From: Agrobacterium rosae | GTDB lineage: Bacteria > Pseudomonadota > Alphaproteobacteria > Rhizobiales > Rhizobiaceae | DNA: 64,000 bases | Assembly: GCF_002915175.1 (NCBI RefSeq) | Contig: NZ_NXEJ01000001.1 | Coordinates: 440,404-504,403 of the forward strand | Direction of reading: 5' to 3' | Shown: positions 1 to 6,554 of the stretch, piece after piece | Layout of the letters: every line of letters starts with the position of its first letter | How positions within the stretch are numbered: the stretch's first letter is position 1 | The notes under the pieces: model-generated | What the model was told of the DNA's origin: nothing | The model's input: only the letters and a program-made list of their open reading frames with translations | Database searches by the model: none | Translations under genes and position numbers: made by a program

Positions 1-34
1 TTGCGGCCAGAATTGCACATGAGAGGAAAATTGC

Positions 35-445
35 ATGAGGGCGCCGATACGTTCCCATGGGTTCGACAAGCCGTCAGACCTTGAAGACGAACTTTCTCAA
101 CTGGATGATGATGTGAAGCCAACAGCAAGCAAGCCTGCCGCCCGTTCCAAGTCGCCGGAAAAAGCCACGATCGATGCGTCGTTGCGCAAAGAGGTTCAAG
201 AACTCCGCGGCGAGGTGGATTCCATTCGCAAACAGGTGGAAAAGCTTCAGGCCGCTCGCTCCATTGTGTCGCAGCCGACCTCATCCCATCAACGTCACAG
301 CAGCGATGTCGCCAACTGGCTTCCAGTCGTCCGCTCCGTCGCGATTACCTCACTTGCGGGACGCATTTTTGCATCTTCGCCGATCATGGCACTGCTGGTT
401 GCGGCAGTACCCTTCGCGCTTGGAATGACCGCAGGATCGAAATAG
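35..445 (+). CDS. hypothetical host protein, coiled coil plus C-terminal membrane segment
   Basis: 136-residue protein encoded just left of the tRNA-Phe gene, outside the prophage. The first 45 residues are polar and low in complexity. Residues about 48-75 are rich in E, R, K, L and Q with heptad-like spacing, suggesting a coiled coil. The last 25 residues are hydrophobic and end in a short basic tail, suggesting a C-terminal membrane anchor. The ATG at 35 follows AGAGGAAAA, a usable ribosome site. I do not recognise the family. It is probably host DNA, because the integration site lies downstream. Confidence 0.6.
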   Translation: MRAPIRSHGFDKPSDLEDELSQLDDDVKPTASKPAARSKSPEKATIDASLRKEVQELRGEVDSIRKQVEKLQAARSIVSQPTSSHQRHSSDVANWLPVVRSVAITSLAGRIFASSPIMALLVAAVPFALGMTAGSK

Positions 446-582
446 GCGAAGCCGAACTGCTGATGTGAGCGGTGGTCCGGCTAAACCTAGCTGTTTACGT
501 CGGACATTCGCTGCAATGAGGAGCACCTCTACGCCATCCACAAGCGCTGCCAAAAAACTGTCAAAAAAGTTGAAGCAAGCGC

Positions 583-610
583 TTGCCATGGCCGAACAAG
601 ATGTTATAAC
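583..610 (+). promoter_or_regulatory. possible promoter of tRNA-Phe
   Basis: TTGCCA (583-588) and TATAAC (605-610) are 16 bp apart and lie 72 bp before the tRNA. The rest of 446-681 has no convincing gene. The promoter is inferred from the boxes only. Confidence 0.4.
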
Positions 611-681
611 CCCGCTCACTTCCGGGGCAGAATGCTTCTGCGGCGCTTACCAAAAGCGATGGTTCGTCAAGAACCTGAAGT

Positions 682-757
682 GCCCGAATAGCTCAGTTGG
701 TAGAGCAGCGGATTGAAAATCCGCGTGTCGGTGGTTCAAATCCGCCTTCGGGCACCA
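682..757 (+). tRNA. tRNA-Phe(GAA), prophage integration target
   Basis: A full 76-nt cloverleaf with anticodon GAA in loop TTGAAAA and an encoded CCA end. Its 3' half, from the anticodon stem onward, is repeated exactly at 61405. The prophage therefore inserted here and restored the gene with its own attP copy. tRNA 3' ends are classic targets of tyrosine integrases. Confidence 0.97.
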
Positions 758-761
758 TTTT
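708..761 (+). repeat. attL core, 54-bp direct repeat
   Basis: Identical to 61405-61458. The identity starts inside the anticodon stem of tRNA-Phe and ends four bases past the CCA end. Flanking bases differ on both sides (A707 against T61404, A762 against C61459), which fixes the limits. Confidence 0.95.
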
Positions 762-815
762 ATCTCTTTGATATCGTTGAATATAATGGTGTTTTGCAGT
801 TTTACTGCGTCAAGT

Positions 816-846
816 TTCTAGACAGTCGCTTTTTATTTTCTAGACA
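816..846. promoter_or_regulatory. two TTCTAGACA repeats, putative integrase arm sites at attL
   Basis: TTCTAGACA occurs at 816-824 and again at 838-846, 22 bp apart or about two helical turns. The second copy lies inside the 3' end of the integrase gene. Related TCTAGAC copies sit at 61315-61322 and 61356-61362 beside attR. Placement on both prophage ends fits arm-type integrase binding. This is inference from position and repetition. Confidence 0.6.
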
Positions 847-1891
847 CTTTCGTTCGTCGCCTGTTCACTTCAGCACTAAACGCATCGACCGTTTCCGTCA
901 TGTTTTTGCTCATGTCGGCTCGCCTTGAATAGTGTTTCGCCATGGCTTCAGTCTTCTGTCCGAGCATGTTTGCGATGGTCGCTGGATCCTTGCCCATCTC
1001 ACGGAGGATGGTAGCCACTGTGTGCCGCAGTCCCTTGAGGGTTAGGCCTGGCTGAATGACGCCTTTTTCCTCAAGCTTCACTTTTATCCTGTGCCAACTA
1101 GTGCTGAAACCATTGTATGTCCAAGGCTTGCCGTAGCTGTTTGCGCAAAGGGTGGGTGCGTTATGGTCAGGTGAAGAAACTAGAACGTCCTTTGCAGGAT
1201 CTGGCATCGGCATCCAAACGGGTACTCCTGTCTTACCTCGGCGGGTGTCGATCATGCCATCACAGACGGCTGTGCGTGGCAGCCTGAGTGCATCCTGTGG
1301 ATCAAGGCCGCAGTACATCATCAAAGCTATCGGCAAGCGCATGTGATCCGGCAGTGCCGCTTCGACTTCCTCACGCTCATAGTCTGTCCAAGGGCGGTTT
1401 GCCTCAGCCGCGTCTTTGGTCTTTCGAACTCGCTTCACCTTCGTGACGGGATTTACGGTCGCCATCTCCATCTCGATCGCATGCTCGAACAAAATGGATA
1501 GTACTGTCAGCGTGTAGTTGGCGAACTTGCGCTTTTTTTGCTCGAAGACTTTATCGCGCAGACGAGAGAGTGATCCATGGGTTAGGTCCGTCAAAGGTGA
1601 GTCAGCAAGCTTTTGAAGATAGTCTAAAACCTTTTGGTAGTCTGAGCGCGTTCGATCAGCCAGTGACTTGAACCCTGCCGAGCTACGATATGACGTGATG
1701 AGGGCACCCAGAGTGCCTGCCTTCGCTTTTACTTCAGTGAGGCCTGCGTTAAGGGCGGCAAGCTCCACGAAGAACTCGGGCGAACCAAACTCGGCGGTGA
1801 TCCGCTTGCCCGTCTTACGATGATAGGCGTACCACTTGTCAGTTTTGGGCTCGTGATAGCGTTTGACGCCCTTAACACGCACTATGGTCAT
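833..1891 (-). CDS. int: tyrosine-type site-specific integrase
   Basis: Phage integrase of about 352 aa, next to attL as expected. The start at 1891 is preferred over the longer form from 1960. It overlaps the stop of the upstream gene as ATGA and has GGAG nine bases upstream. The C-terminal catalytic domain shows RRGKTG with the conserved Lys (about K220), GLRHT with Arg (about R289) and the nucleophile in KHYSRR (about Y321). The usual box I Arg is absent: the motif reads CGLDPQDAL, with Asp where TGLR is expected. The HxxR His reads Lys, and the LGH His reads Gln. Some rhizobial integrases may share this pattern, but I could not align them. Expected role: integration and excision at tRNA-Phe. 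Confidence 0.92.
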   Translation of the reverse strand: MTIVRVKGVKRYHEPKTDKWYAYHRKTGKRITAEFGSPEFFVELAALNAGLTEVKAKAGTLGALITSYRSSAGFKSLADRTRSDYQKVLDYLQKLADSPLTDLTHGSLSRLRDKVFEQKKRKFANYTLTVLSILFEHAIEMEMATVNPVTKVKRVRKTKDAAEANRPWTDYEREEVEAALPDHMRLPIALMMYCGLDPQDALRLPRTAVCDGMIDTRRGKTGVPVWMPMPDPAKDVLVSSPDHNAPTLCANSYGKPWTYNGFSTSWHRIKVKLEEKGVIQPGLTLKGLRHTVATILREMGKDPATIANMLGQKTEAMAKHYSRRADMSKNMTETVDAFSAEVNRRRTKVSRK

Positions 1892-2133
1892 AATTTCTCC
1901 ATCAACTCGTCGAACTTCGAAATCGGTGATGATCCGACGTCTCTGAAGCCATCTATCCATTTATCGATGTCCCACACGTCGTAACGGAGCATCCTAGCTC
2001 CGTTGCCTAAAGCGATGGGCCGGACAGGACATGCCGCGCCAAATGTCGAGACCGCCAAGCCGCAATATTGCGCGGCTTGGCTTTTTGTTAAAAGCCTCTG
2101 AGGGAAGTTGTCGTTGCCCGCTTTTCGCGTCAT
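1888..2133 (-). CDS. excisionase-like HTH protein
   Basis: 81-aa protein. Residues about 14-60 look like a MerR/AlpA-type winged helix: LLTKSQAAQYCGLAVSTF is followed by a hydrophobic strand and WDIDKWIDGF. Such proteins directly upstream of an integrase usually bend attachment-site DNA as a recombination directionality factor. The gene overlaps the integrase start by 4 bp (ATGA) and follows the next upstream gene with a 4-bp overlap, so the set is translationally coupled. The N-terminus carries a GNDNF variant of the AANDN motif seen across this prophage. Confidence 0.75.
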   Translation of the reverse strand: MTRKAGNDNFPQRLLTKSQAAQYCGLAVSTFGAACPVRPIALGNGARMLRYDVWDIDKWIDGFRDVGSSPISKFDELMEKL

Positions 2134-2774
2134 GGGGTGACCTGCTTGGCGGCGGGTGCTGCGGTTACAGTGATTTTGAAATCAGCGTTCGCCCAAGTCT
2201 GCTTCGCGAAGTCCCAGATCAAATCGTTTCCAATAGTCGATGCACCCGGGCCAAAGAACATATTCTCCCAATTGTTCTCTGTCGTGTAATACGTCTCGGT
2301 GTCCGCCACGTCCTGCACCCGTGCGGAGAGGGCGGAGCGAATGGCTGCGTCGTGATACTGTTGGCAGTGGGCTTTGGCTTCGTGTTGGGTATCGAAAGCT
2401 ATGACGACGCCGTGCACCCTCGGGAGCATGTAATAGCCATTATGAAGCGGCTCCCATTTGTCATCCAAGCGTTGAACCCGATAGTGACCCGTAGGTGATG
2501 ACGCCTCAATATCCTTCCACTCCAAAGTCTTCACAGCAACGGATGACGCGGGCTTCACCGGCTTCGCGTCCGTCGATAGGGCGGCTTCGAGGTCGGCGAC
2601 CGCGGCATGAGCCCGTCGGACATGACCGAACGTCATCTCCAAATCGCCTTCAAGCGTTGATCCCACGCTGTCCTCGTCTGGGTCTGACATTACCAGCGCG
2701 CCGGTATCGTTGGCCACAATGGCGACTAGCGCGTTCAGGTCTTCCAGCGCCTTCTTGATTGCCATCACCATCAT
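2130..2774 (-). CDS. hypothetical phage protein
   Basis: About 214 aa, family not recognised. The N-terminal part is helical and acidic. The middle (about 85-150) contains SPTGHYRVQRLDDKWEP and a following strand-rich stretch that looks like a small alpha/beta domain. It is coupled at both ends by 4-bp overlaps. Several in-frame ATG codons (2774, 2771, 2765) make the exact start uncertain; GGAGAAG just upstream fits any of them. Its place in the integrase operon suggests a lysogeny or early accessory role, nothing more specific. Confidence 0.7.
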   Translation of the reverse strand: MMVMAIKKALEDLNALVAIVANDTGALVMSDPDEDSVGSTLEGDLEMTFGHVRRAHAAVADLEAALSTDAKPVKPASSVAVKTLEWKDIEASSPTGHYRVQRLDDKWEPLHNGYYMLPRVHGVVIAFDTQHEAKAHCQQYHDAAIRSALSARVQDVADTETYYTTENNWENMFFGPGASTIGNDLIWDFAKQTWANADFKITVTAAPAAKQVTP

Positions 2775-2986
2775 CTTCTCCCCGAATTATCATTCGCTGG
2801 CACCAGCGCGCGCAGCGCCGAAGCGATCACGCGATTGCGGCTGGTGTGTCGACGCTCGTGCCAGCGCGCTACAGCATCGGCGACGCTTGGCGAAAGGCTG
2901 GCTGGAAGGTTGGCAATCACCTCCAAGCCGTCGCCGTTATACGGAGGAGGGGTGTAGGACGTGGCTTTGTAGGGTTCTCTTCTCAT
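2771..2986 (-). CDS. hypothetical small basic protein
   Basis: 71 aa, rich in Arg and Pro. Residues 25-60 (LPASLSPSVADAVARWHERR and onward) look like a short ribbon- or helix-type DNA-binding region, but this is weak. It ends with PANDNSGRR, another AANDN-type motif. The start is supported by the CACCACAGGAGACCACC leader used by many genes here. The downstream gene overlaps it by 4 bp. Confidence 0.65.
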   Translation of the reverse strand: MRREPYKATSYTPPPYNGDGLEVIANLPASLSPSVADAVARWHERRHTSRNRVIASALRALVPANDNSGRR

Positions 2987-3039
2987 GGTGGTCTCCTGTG
3001 GTGTGGCGGTGGTGGTGGTGCTTTGGTAGGGACTTCGGG

Positions 3040-3177
3040 CTAGTAAGCCCAGATCAGCAAGGCCGTAATGAAAAGCGAGATCGCCAGAAAACCGGCAATG
3101 TCCTGCATCAGCTGTTTGTGCTCGAAAAGGATGATTTGCTGGACAGTCAGTAGAGCTGGAGTGGCTGAAGCGGTCAT
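3040..3177 (-). CDS. small membrane protein
   Basis: 45 aa with one clear transmembrane segment (about residues 24-43) near the C-terminus. The start at 3177 is chosen because ATGA overlaps the stop of the gene upstream; the longer frame to 3306 would run far into that gene. Function unknown. Small membrane proteins in lysogeny operons can act in superinfection exclusion, but nothing here proves it. Confidence 0.6.
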   Translation of the reverse strand: MTASATPALLTVQQIILFEHKQLMQDIAGFLAISLFITALLIWAY

Positions 3178-3410
3178 AGGCGGCCCTCCCGCTTCATACG
3201 GCGCTGCCAAAGCCACTTGGGATAGTTGAGCCACACGTAGAACAGCACAATGGAGACAACTATCAATCCGAGGAATGCCACACCGGTCCATTCGGGAAGC
3301 CCCCACGGCACTGTGGTGACCGTGCCAGAGCAGACATTATGGATTTCGTTGTAGCCGAACCGACCGACGTCTCGTAGGCACTGGGCCATATTCAGGTCAA
3401 CGCCGCTCAT
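3174..3410 (-). CDS. small membrane protein
   Basis: 78 aa. A hydrophobic stretch at about residues 42-62 (VAFLGLIVVSIVLFYVWL) is followed by a strongly basic tail (WQRRMKREGR), the pattern of a single-pass protein with its C-terminus inside. It overlaps both neighbours by 4 bp. Function unknown. Confidence 0.65.
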   Translation of the reverse strand: MSGVDLNMAQCLRDVGRFGYNEIHNVCSGTVTTVPWGLPEWTGVAFLGLIVVSIVLFYVWLNYPKWLWQRRMKREGRL

Positions 3411-3778
3411 TCGCCAGCCTCAAGCGGCATAGGCGCGACCTGACCGCAGACCGAGAGAATGTCGTAGGTGCCGCCATGCTCATGAAATAGGCGAGCGGCT
3501 TCCGTCAGCGCGGAATCATAGGAGGGATGCTCAAAGGGCCACATGCAGGGACGAATGCGTCCAGTGCTGTCGCCACGGCGCATTACGAAGTGGCCACCGC
3601 CGACTTCCTCGCCGTTGCGCGGCTTCTTGGGAAAGCGGCGCATGTACTCGTATTTCGTCTTAGGGCGGCCGTGTTTCTTGGCCTTGTGGTCTGGGCGCAG
3701 CATGCGCTCATCGGACTGGGCAGTTGCGCCTGCGGCTGCAACGGTAACGTCGAACTCGTCGGGTCTTGGTCTGTACAT
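3407..3778 (-). CDS. hypothetical protein, first gene of the leftward lysogeny operon
   Basis: About 123 aa, mixed charge, with a Lys/Arg-rich middle (KKHGRPKTKYEYMRRFPKK) and a C-terminal alpha/beta region. The start at 3778 is chosen over the frame start at 3820 because it sits behind CACCACAAGAGGAGACTACC, the leader typical of this phage. It is the first gene after the leftward promoter at 3826-3854. No family recognised. Confidence 0.65.
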   Translation of the reverse strand: MYRPRPDEFDVTVAAAGATAQSDERMLRPDHKAKKHGRPKTKYEYMRRFPKKPRNGEEVGGGHFVMRRGDSTGRIRPCMWPFEHPSYDSALTEAARLFHEHGGTYDILSVCGQVAPMPLEAGE

Positions 3779-3799
3779 GGTAGTCTCCTCTTGTGGTGG

Positions 3800-3814
3800 C
3801 CAGCTGGTTGCTGG
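3800..3814 (-). promoter_or_regulatory. leader hairpin with AACCA loop
   Basis: Read on the minus strand, CCAGC-AACCA-GCTGG forms a 5-bp stem just before the CACCACAAGAGGAGAC leader of the gene starting at 3778. It belongs to the ACCA-loop leader set. Confidence 0.5.
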
Positions 3815-3825
3815 GTACAAGAGGA

Positions 3826-3854
3826 GATATAGACCGGTATCGGATTTACGTCAA
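3826..3854 (-). promoter_or_regulatory. leftward promoter of the integrase operon with repressor operators
   Basis: On the minus strand TTGACG (3854-3849) and TATATC (3831-3826) are 17 bp apart. Half-site-like ACCGGT/AACGGTT sequences lie within and around it (3832-3872), matching the operators on the other side of the repressor gene. The repressor probably controls this promoter as well. Confidence 0.6.
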
Positions 3855-3873
3855 CCGTTAAAGCGTTAAACCG

Positions 3874-4584
3874 TTATTTTTGGGCGTAATCGATTTTATG
3901 GACGGAAACGATCTGATCGCGAGGGTACTTTATCTCCTCGGGAGGATTGAACTGAAACACGACCAAGAAGCTCGGCTCCCATCGCACAAACTCTTTGATG
4001 AAGCCGCGCGGAACGCCGTCCTCTTCCTTCGGCGCGAGTTGAACAATCACGTCATCGCCACGAGCGTAGCTCTTCGGCGGGTTAGTCCACACCGTTTCGC
4101 CAGGTTTATACCGAGGATACATGCTCTCGCCGTCCACGTATGTCGCGTATGCTTCACTCACTCCAACTAAGTGAGGTGGCCTCCATTCCCAACCCATGAC
4201 TTGTCCATTGAACTCAAACTCACCCTCTGACCCTCCCTTTGACCTGCCCAATATAGGCACGTCACGCTCCCCAGATGGCGGTTTAGGAGCGGCAAATATT
4301 TTAGCTGTCGCAGTACCCATTGGTCCCATGGCCTGCCGAAGTGCGGGAATCATGCGTTCCTGCTTTTCTGATTCTGCAGTTGCTTCGGCCATAAGGTCGA
4401 GGAAGTCCGACTCGGATAGACCCAGTTCTTTGGCCAGTTTCTGCCAATTGCGCATCATGCTGATCTTTCCCTTCTCCCAATCGGAGATGGTTGTCTGCTG
4501 CACGCCAAAAAGGTTGCCGAACGCCTTCTGCGTCAAGCCCATCTCTTTTCGTTTTATGCGTATGATGTCACTCAGCTTTTCCAT
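3874..4584 (-). CDS. CI-like phage repressor, XRE HTH plus S24 peptidase domain
   Basis: 236 aa. Residues 1-60 form an XRE-type HTH (LTQKAFGNLFGVQQTTISDW). Residues about 107-236 form a LexA/CI-type S24 domain. The catalytic Ser lies in DGESMYP (S154) and the general-base Lys in GFIKEFV (K197). It should therefore bind operators as a dimer and self-cleave when stimulated by RecA after DNA damage, keeping lysogeny until then. ACCGGT-type operators lie directly upstream (4586-4656) and downstream (3832-3872), so it likely represses both the rightward and leftward promoters and its own gene. Best candidate for the master repressor. Confidence 0.92.
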   Translation of the reverse strand: MEKLSDIIRIKRKEMGLTQKAFGNLFGVQQTTISDWEKGKISMMRNWQKLAKELGLSESDFLDLMAEATAESEKQERMIPALRQAMGPMGTATAKIFAAPKPPSGERDVPILGRSKGGSEGEFEFNGQVMGWEWRPPHLVGVSEAYATYVDGESMYPRYKPGETVWTNPPKSYARGDDVIVQLAPKEEDGVPRGFIKEFVRWEPSFLVVFQFNPPEEIKYPRDQIVSVHKIDYAQK

Positions 4585-4585
4585 G

Positions 4586-4656
4586 TTTACCGGTATAACG
4601 GAAATAATCTCAAAAATAAAACCGGTTTAGAGTTGACACTAAACCGGTAAAACGGT
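4586..4656. promoter_or_regulatory. operator cluster of the CI-like repressor
   Basis: Three related sites with the core ACCGGT lie at TTTACCGGTATAAC (4586-4599), AAAACCGGTTTAG (4618-4630) and CTAAACCGGTAAAAC (4639-4653). A partial copy AACGGTAG follows. They overlap the rightward promoter and the repressor start, the layout expected for an OR region. Confidence 0.7.
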
Positions 4657-4661
4657 AGTTT
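4633..4661 (+). promoter_or_regulatory. rightward early promoter (PR-like)
   Basis: TTGACA (4633-4638), 17 bp, then TAGTTT (4656-4661). The -35 box lies between two ACCGGT operators, so bound repressor would block it. It would drive the two small genes at 4731 and 4941. Confidence 0.65.
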
Positions 4662-4730
4662 GTGATTGTCAGCGGCGATTACCGGTGACTGAGGCCTCCC
4701 ACCGGCCAATCGATCATAATGAGGAATGAA

Positions 4731-4877
4731 ATGAAACAAGACCTTTTCGAAAATACCCACGAAACGGACTACGAAAGAAGAAGAGCGTCGACCCAAGCGA
4801 TGATCGCAAGAAGAAGACGGGAGCATGAGGCTCCCGCGCCCAGAAGAAGATGGCGGCCAATGACGGGGCCGCCTTGA
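4731..4877 (+). CDS. small Arg-rich protein downstream of PR
   Basis: 48 aa. It starts at an ATG six bases after GAGGA and is the first rightward gene after the PR-like promoter, the place of Cro in lambdoid phages. It has clusters of Arg (YERRRAS, ARRRREHE, PRRRWRP) and could bind nucleic acid, but shows no HTH. Function unknown. The position is better evidence than the sequence. Confidence 0.5.
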   Translation: MKQDLFENTHETDYERRRASTQAMIARRRREHEAPAPRRRWRPMTGPP

Positions 4878-4940
4878 TAGGCTCGCAGGGATGCGGGCCA
4901 TTTTGCATTTTATAGGAACGCTAAAAAAGGGGAGGCCGAA

Positions 4941-5057
4941 ATGAGAAACATCGCAAACCACATTCTGGATACCCGAACGTCACCGGCGAAAGCTTGTGGC
5001 GTTTTCGTCGTTCCTCAGAAAACGAAAAGGGGCGTAATGACCCGGCACCACCCGTAG
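4941..5057 (+). CDS. small hypothetical protein
   Basis: 38 aa, basic. It has a strong ribosome site (GGGGAGG, eight bases before the ATG) and follows the gene at 4731. No family recognised. It could be a real peptide of the early rightward transcript or a leader. Confidence 0.4.
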   Translation: MRNIANHILDTRTSPAKACGVFVVPQKTKRGVMTRHHP

Positions 5058-5157
5058 TCCGCCCCTTCTCCGTACTAACGCGCCGAGGAGACCTTCGCCG
5101 TAAGGCGGGATCAAAGCACGCGTTCCATATCCGACACCACATCGGACGACTGCTATC

Positions 5158-5173
5158 TACACAAATTTGTGTA
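5158..5173. promoter_or_regulatory. 16-bp perfect palindrome with ACAAATTTGT core
   Basis: TACACAAATTTGTGTA is a perfect inverted repeat. The same ACAAATTTGT core sits over the -35 box of three promoters (5842, 15766, 56771). This copy lies just past the 3' end of the second repressor gene and has no clear promoter boxes. It is probably an extra operator. Confidence 0.6.
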
Positions 5174-5206
5174 AATGGTCAACAAGTATTTTGGGAGACC
5201 AGCCCA

Positions 5207-5815
5207 TCATGCCGTGACCACTCGCTCTGAAAGGATAATGACATGGATGGCCTCAACGTTCTTCACCTCGACCGGTACGCCGTTGTAACGGGCCAGCTGA
5301 ACTCCGCCATTGCTCATAGACTCAAAGCGACCGATCCAAGCGTAGCCGCCGGAGTGAGCCATAATATCGTCGCCGGGGGAGGGCCATCGCGAAGGATCAA
5401 GCCAAGCTTTTACGCCGACGTGAAAGATAGGCTCCATAACCTTCGTGTCGATCACGATAGCATAACGGCCCTCGGGGATCCGCTTACGGCCATCGTTGAT
5501 AGGCTGAAACTTCCACTTGCCGTCTTTGCGATCCGACATGGAGCCGTAAACGCGAGCGGCGACAAATCCCGATATCTTGTTCGGGCTCTCGGCCTGACTG
5601 GCCTCTCTCGCCATGTCGGCGACTTCTGTCTCAGGAATGCCAAGGAATGCAGCGATCTTGGGGTAAATCACAGGTCTGGGAACGGCACCACGTTTCCAGG
5701 TGCTAAAGGTTTGCTGAGGTACGCCTAATTCTTCGTAGACGGCGCGATCCTTCACGCCTCTTCGCTTTTGCTCTTTCAGTATCGACTGCAAGAGCTGTGA
5801 CTTTACCTCAGGCAT
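5207..5815 (-). CDS. second phage repressor, HTH plus S24-like domain lacking catalytic residues
   Basis: 202 aa. Residues about 8-60 are an HTH (YEELGVPQQTFSTWKRG). Residues about 115-200 read like an S24 fold (IDTKVMEPIF, WLDPSRWPSPGDD), but the serine of the usual SMEP motif is Val (V126). The position of the conserved Lys reads WIGRFE, giving Gly (G162). It should be unable to self-cleave and so may not respond to RecA. It is transcribed away from a promoter carrying ACAAATTTGT (5842-5851), with another copy beyond its 3' end. That makes it the best candidate to bind this operator and control the three early operons. Binding is inferred, not shown. Confidence 0.8.
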   Translation of the reverse strand: MPEVKSQLLQSILKEQKRRGVKDRAVYEELGVPQQTFSTWKRGAVPRPVIYPKIAAFLGIPETEVADMAREASQAESPNKISGFVAARVYGSMSDRKDGKWKFQPINDGRKRIPEGRYAIVIDTKVMEPIFHVGVKAWLDPSRWPSPGDDIMAHSGGYAWIGRFESMSNGGVQLARYNGVPVEVKNVEAIHVIILSERVVTA

Positions 5816-5838
5816 ACAACCCCGCTACGGACAAAACC

Positions 5839-5867
5839 TTGACAAATTTGTAAAAAGAGTTTAGTTT
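5839..5867 (+). promoter_or_regulatory. early promoter 1 with ACAAATTTGT operator
   Basis: TTGACA (5839-5844), 17 bp, TAGTTT (5862-5867). The palindrome ACAAATTTGT (5842-5851) overlaps the -35 box. It is nearly identical to the promoters at 15763 and 56768 and drives the operon starting at 5935. Confidence 0.75.
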
Positions 5868-5934
5868 CATAATCCACCCGCCTTGTCAACCACAAGCCGG
5901 TCACCACCCAGAAGACACCACACGAGGAGACTAC

Positions 5935-6276
5935 ATGACAATGATCACCAGCACGATGCTGGCGGATATGCACGTGCGCCGTGAGAACGGTGAAAGCGTC
6001 GCAGATATCGCCACCAGATACAACGTAAAGCCAATGGCTGCATACCAGCGACTGCGCCGTGCGTATGGCCTGTCCGCAAGATTGCCGGGGCCGGCCAACG
6101 ACAACAACTCGAACCGCACGACACACATGGCAGCCCGAAACGGCGGTTGCTCCACCCTGTCTGGCCTTATGCCAGTTTCTCTGCCGCGCGTTGTCACTGC
6201 TGCCAACGACAACGATGCCGACCTGCAGGCCGGGATGGCGATCAACGAGTATGCGTTGCGCGGGGTGGCGGCATGA
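5935..6276 (+). CDS. HTH-containing early protein
   Basis: 113 aa, first gene after early promoter 1, behind a CACCACACGAGGAGACTAC leader. Residues about 8-45 (VRRENGESVADIATRYNVKPMAAYQRLRRAYGL) look like a resolvase- or TrfB-type helix-turn-helix. The middle and C-terminal half are low in complexity, with ANDN motifs twice, and the protein ends in GVAA. It is likely an early regulator. A Cro-like role is possible from the position. Confidence 0.65.
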   Translation: MTMITSTMLADMHVRRENGESVADIATRYNVKPMAAYQRLRRAYGLSARLPGPANDNNSNRTTHMAARNGGCSTLSGLMPVSLPRVVTAANDNDADLQAGMAINEYALRGVAA

Positions 6277-6554
6277 GCTGCGAGTGCTATTTCTTCGACT
6301 TCGGTGACGAGGTCCGCAACAAGCAAAATCCAAATTTGACCGGCCTCGTTATCGGCGAACGTGACTGGGGCGGCGAGTATCTCGTTCGCTTGGCAGACGG
6401 CGCATCAACGATCTGGTGGCACTCAGTCGAGATCGAGCACGATCCACATGGCCAGCCACCCGCGAAGGAAGACGACGACACCAACGTCGTGCGTGTGGAC
6501 TTCAAAAAAAGGCAGGTTTTGACCGCCGAAACACCAACAGAGGGAGTAGCGTGA
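6273..6554 (+). CDS. hypothetical small beta-strand protein
   Basis: 93 aa. The start overlaps the previous stop (ATGA). The segment GLVIGERDWGGEYLVRLADG looks like an SH3-like barrel, as in the next gene. It has acidic central and basic C-terminal parts. No family assigned. It is translationally coupled on both sides. Confidence 0.6.
   Translation: MSCECYFFDFGDEVRNKQNPNLTGLVIGERDWGGEYLVRLADGASTIWWHSVEIEHDPHGQPPAKEDDDTNVVRVDFKKRQVLTAETPTEGVA

Noticed and set aside
465..716. 83-codon frame running into tRNA-Phe
   Set aside because: It overlaps the tRNA, has no ribosome site and no protein-like composition.
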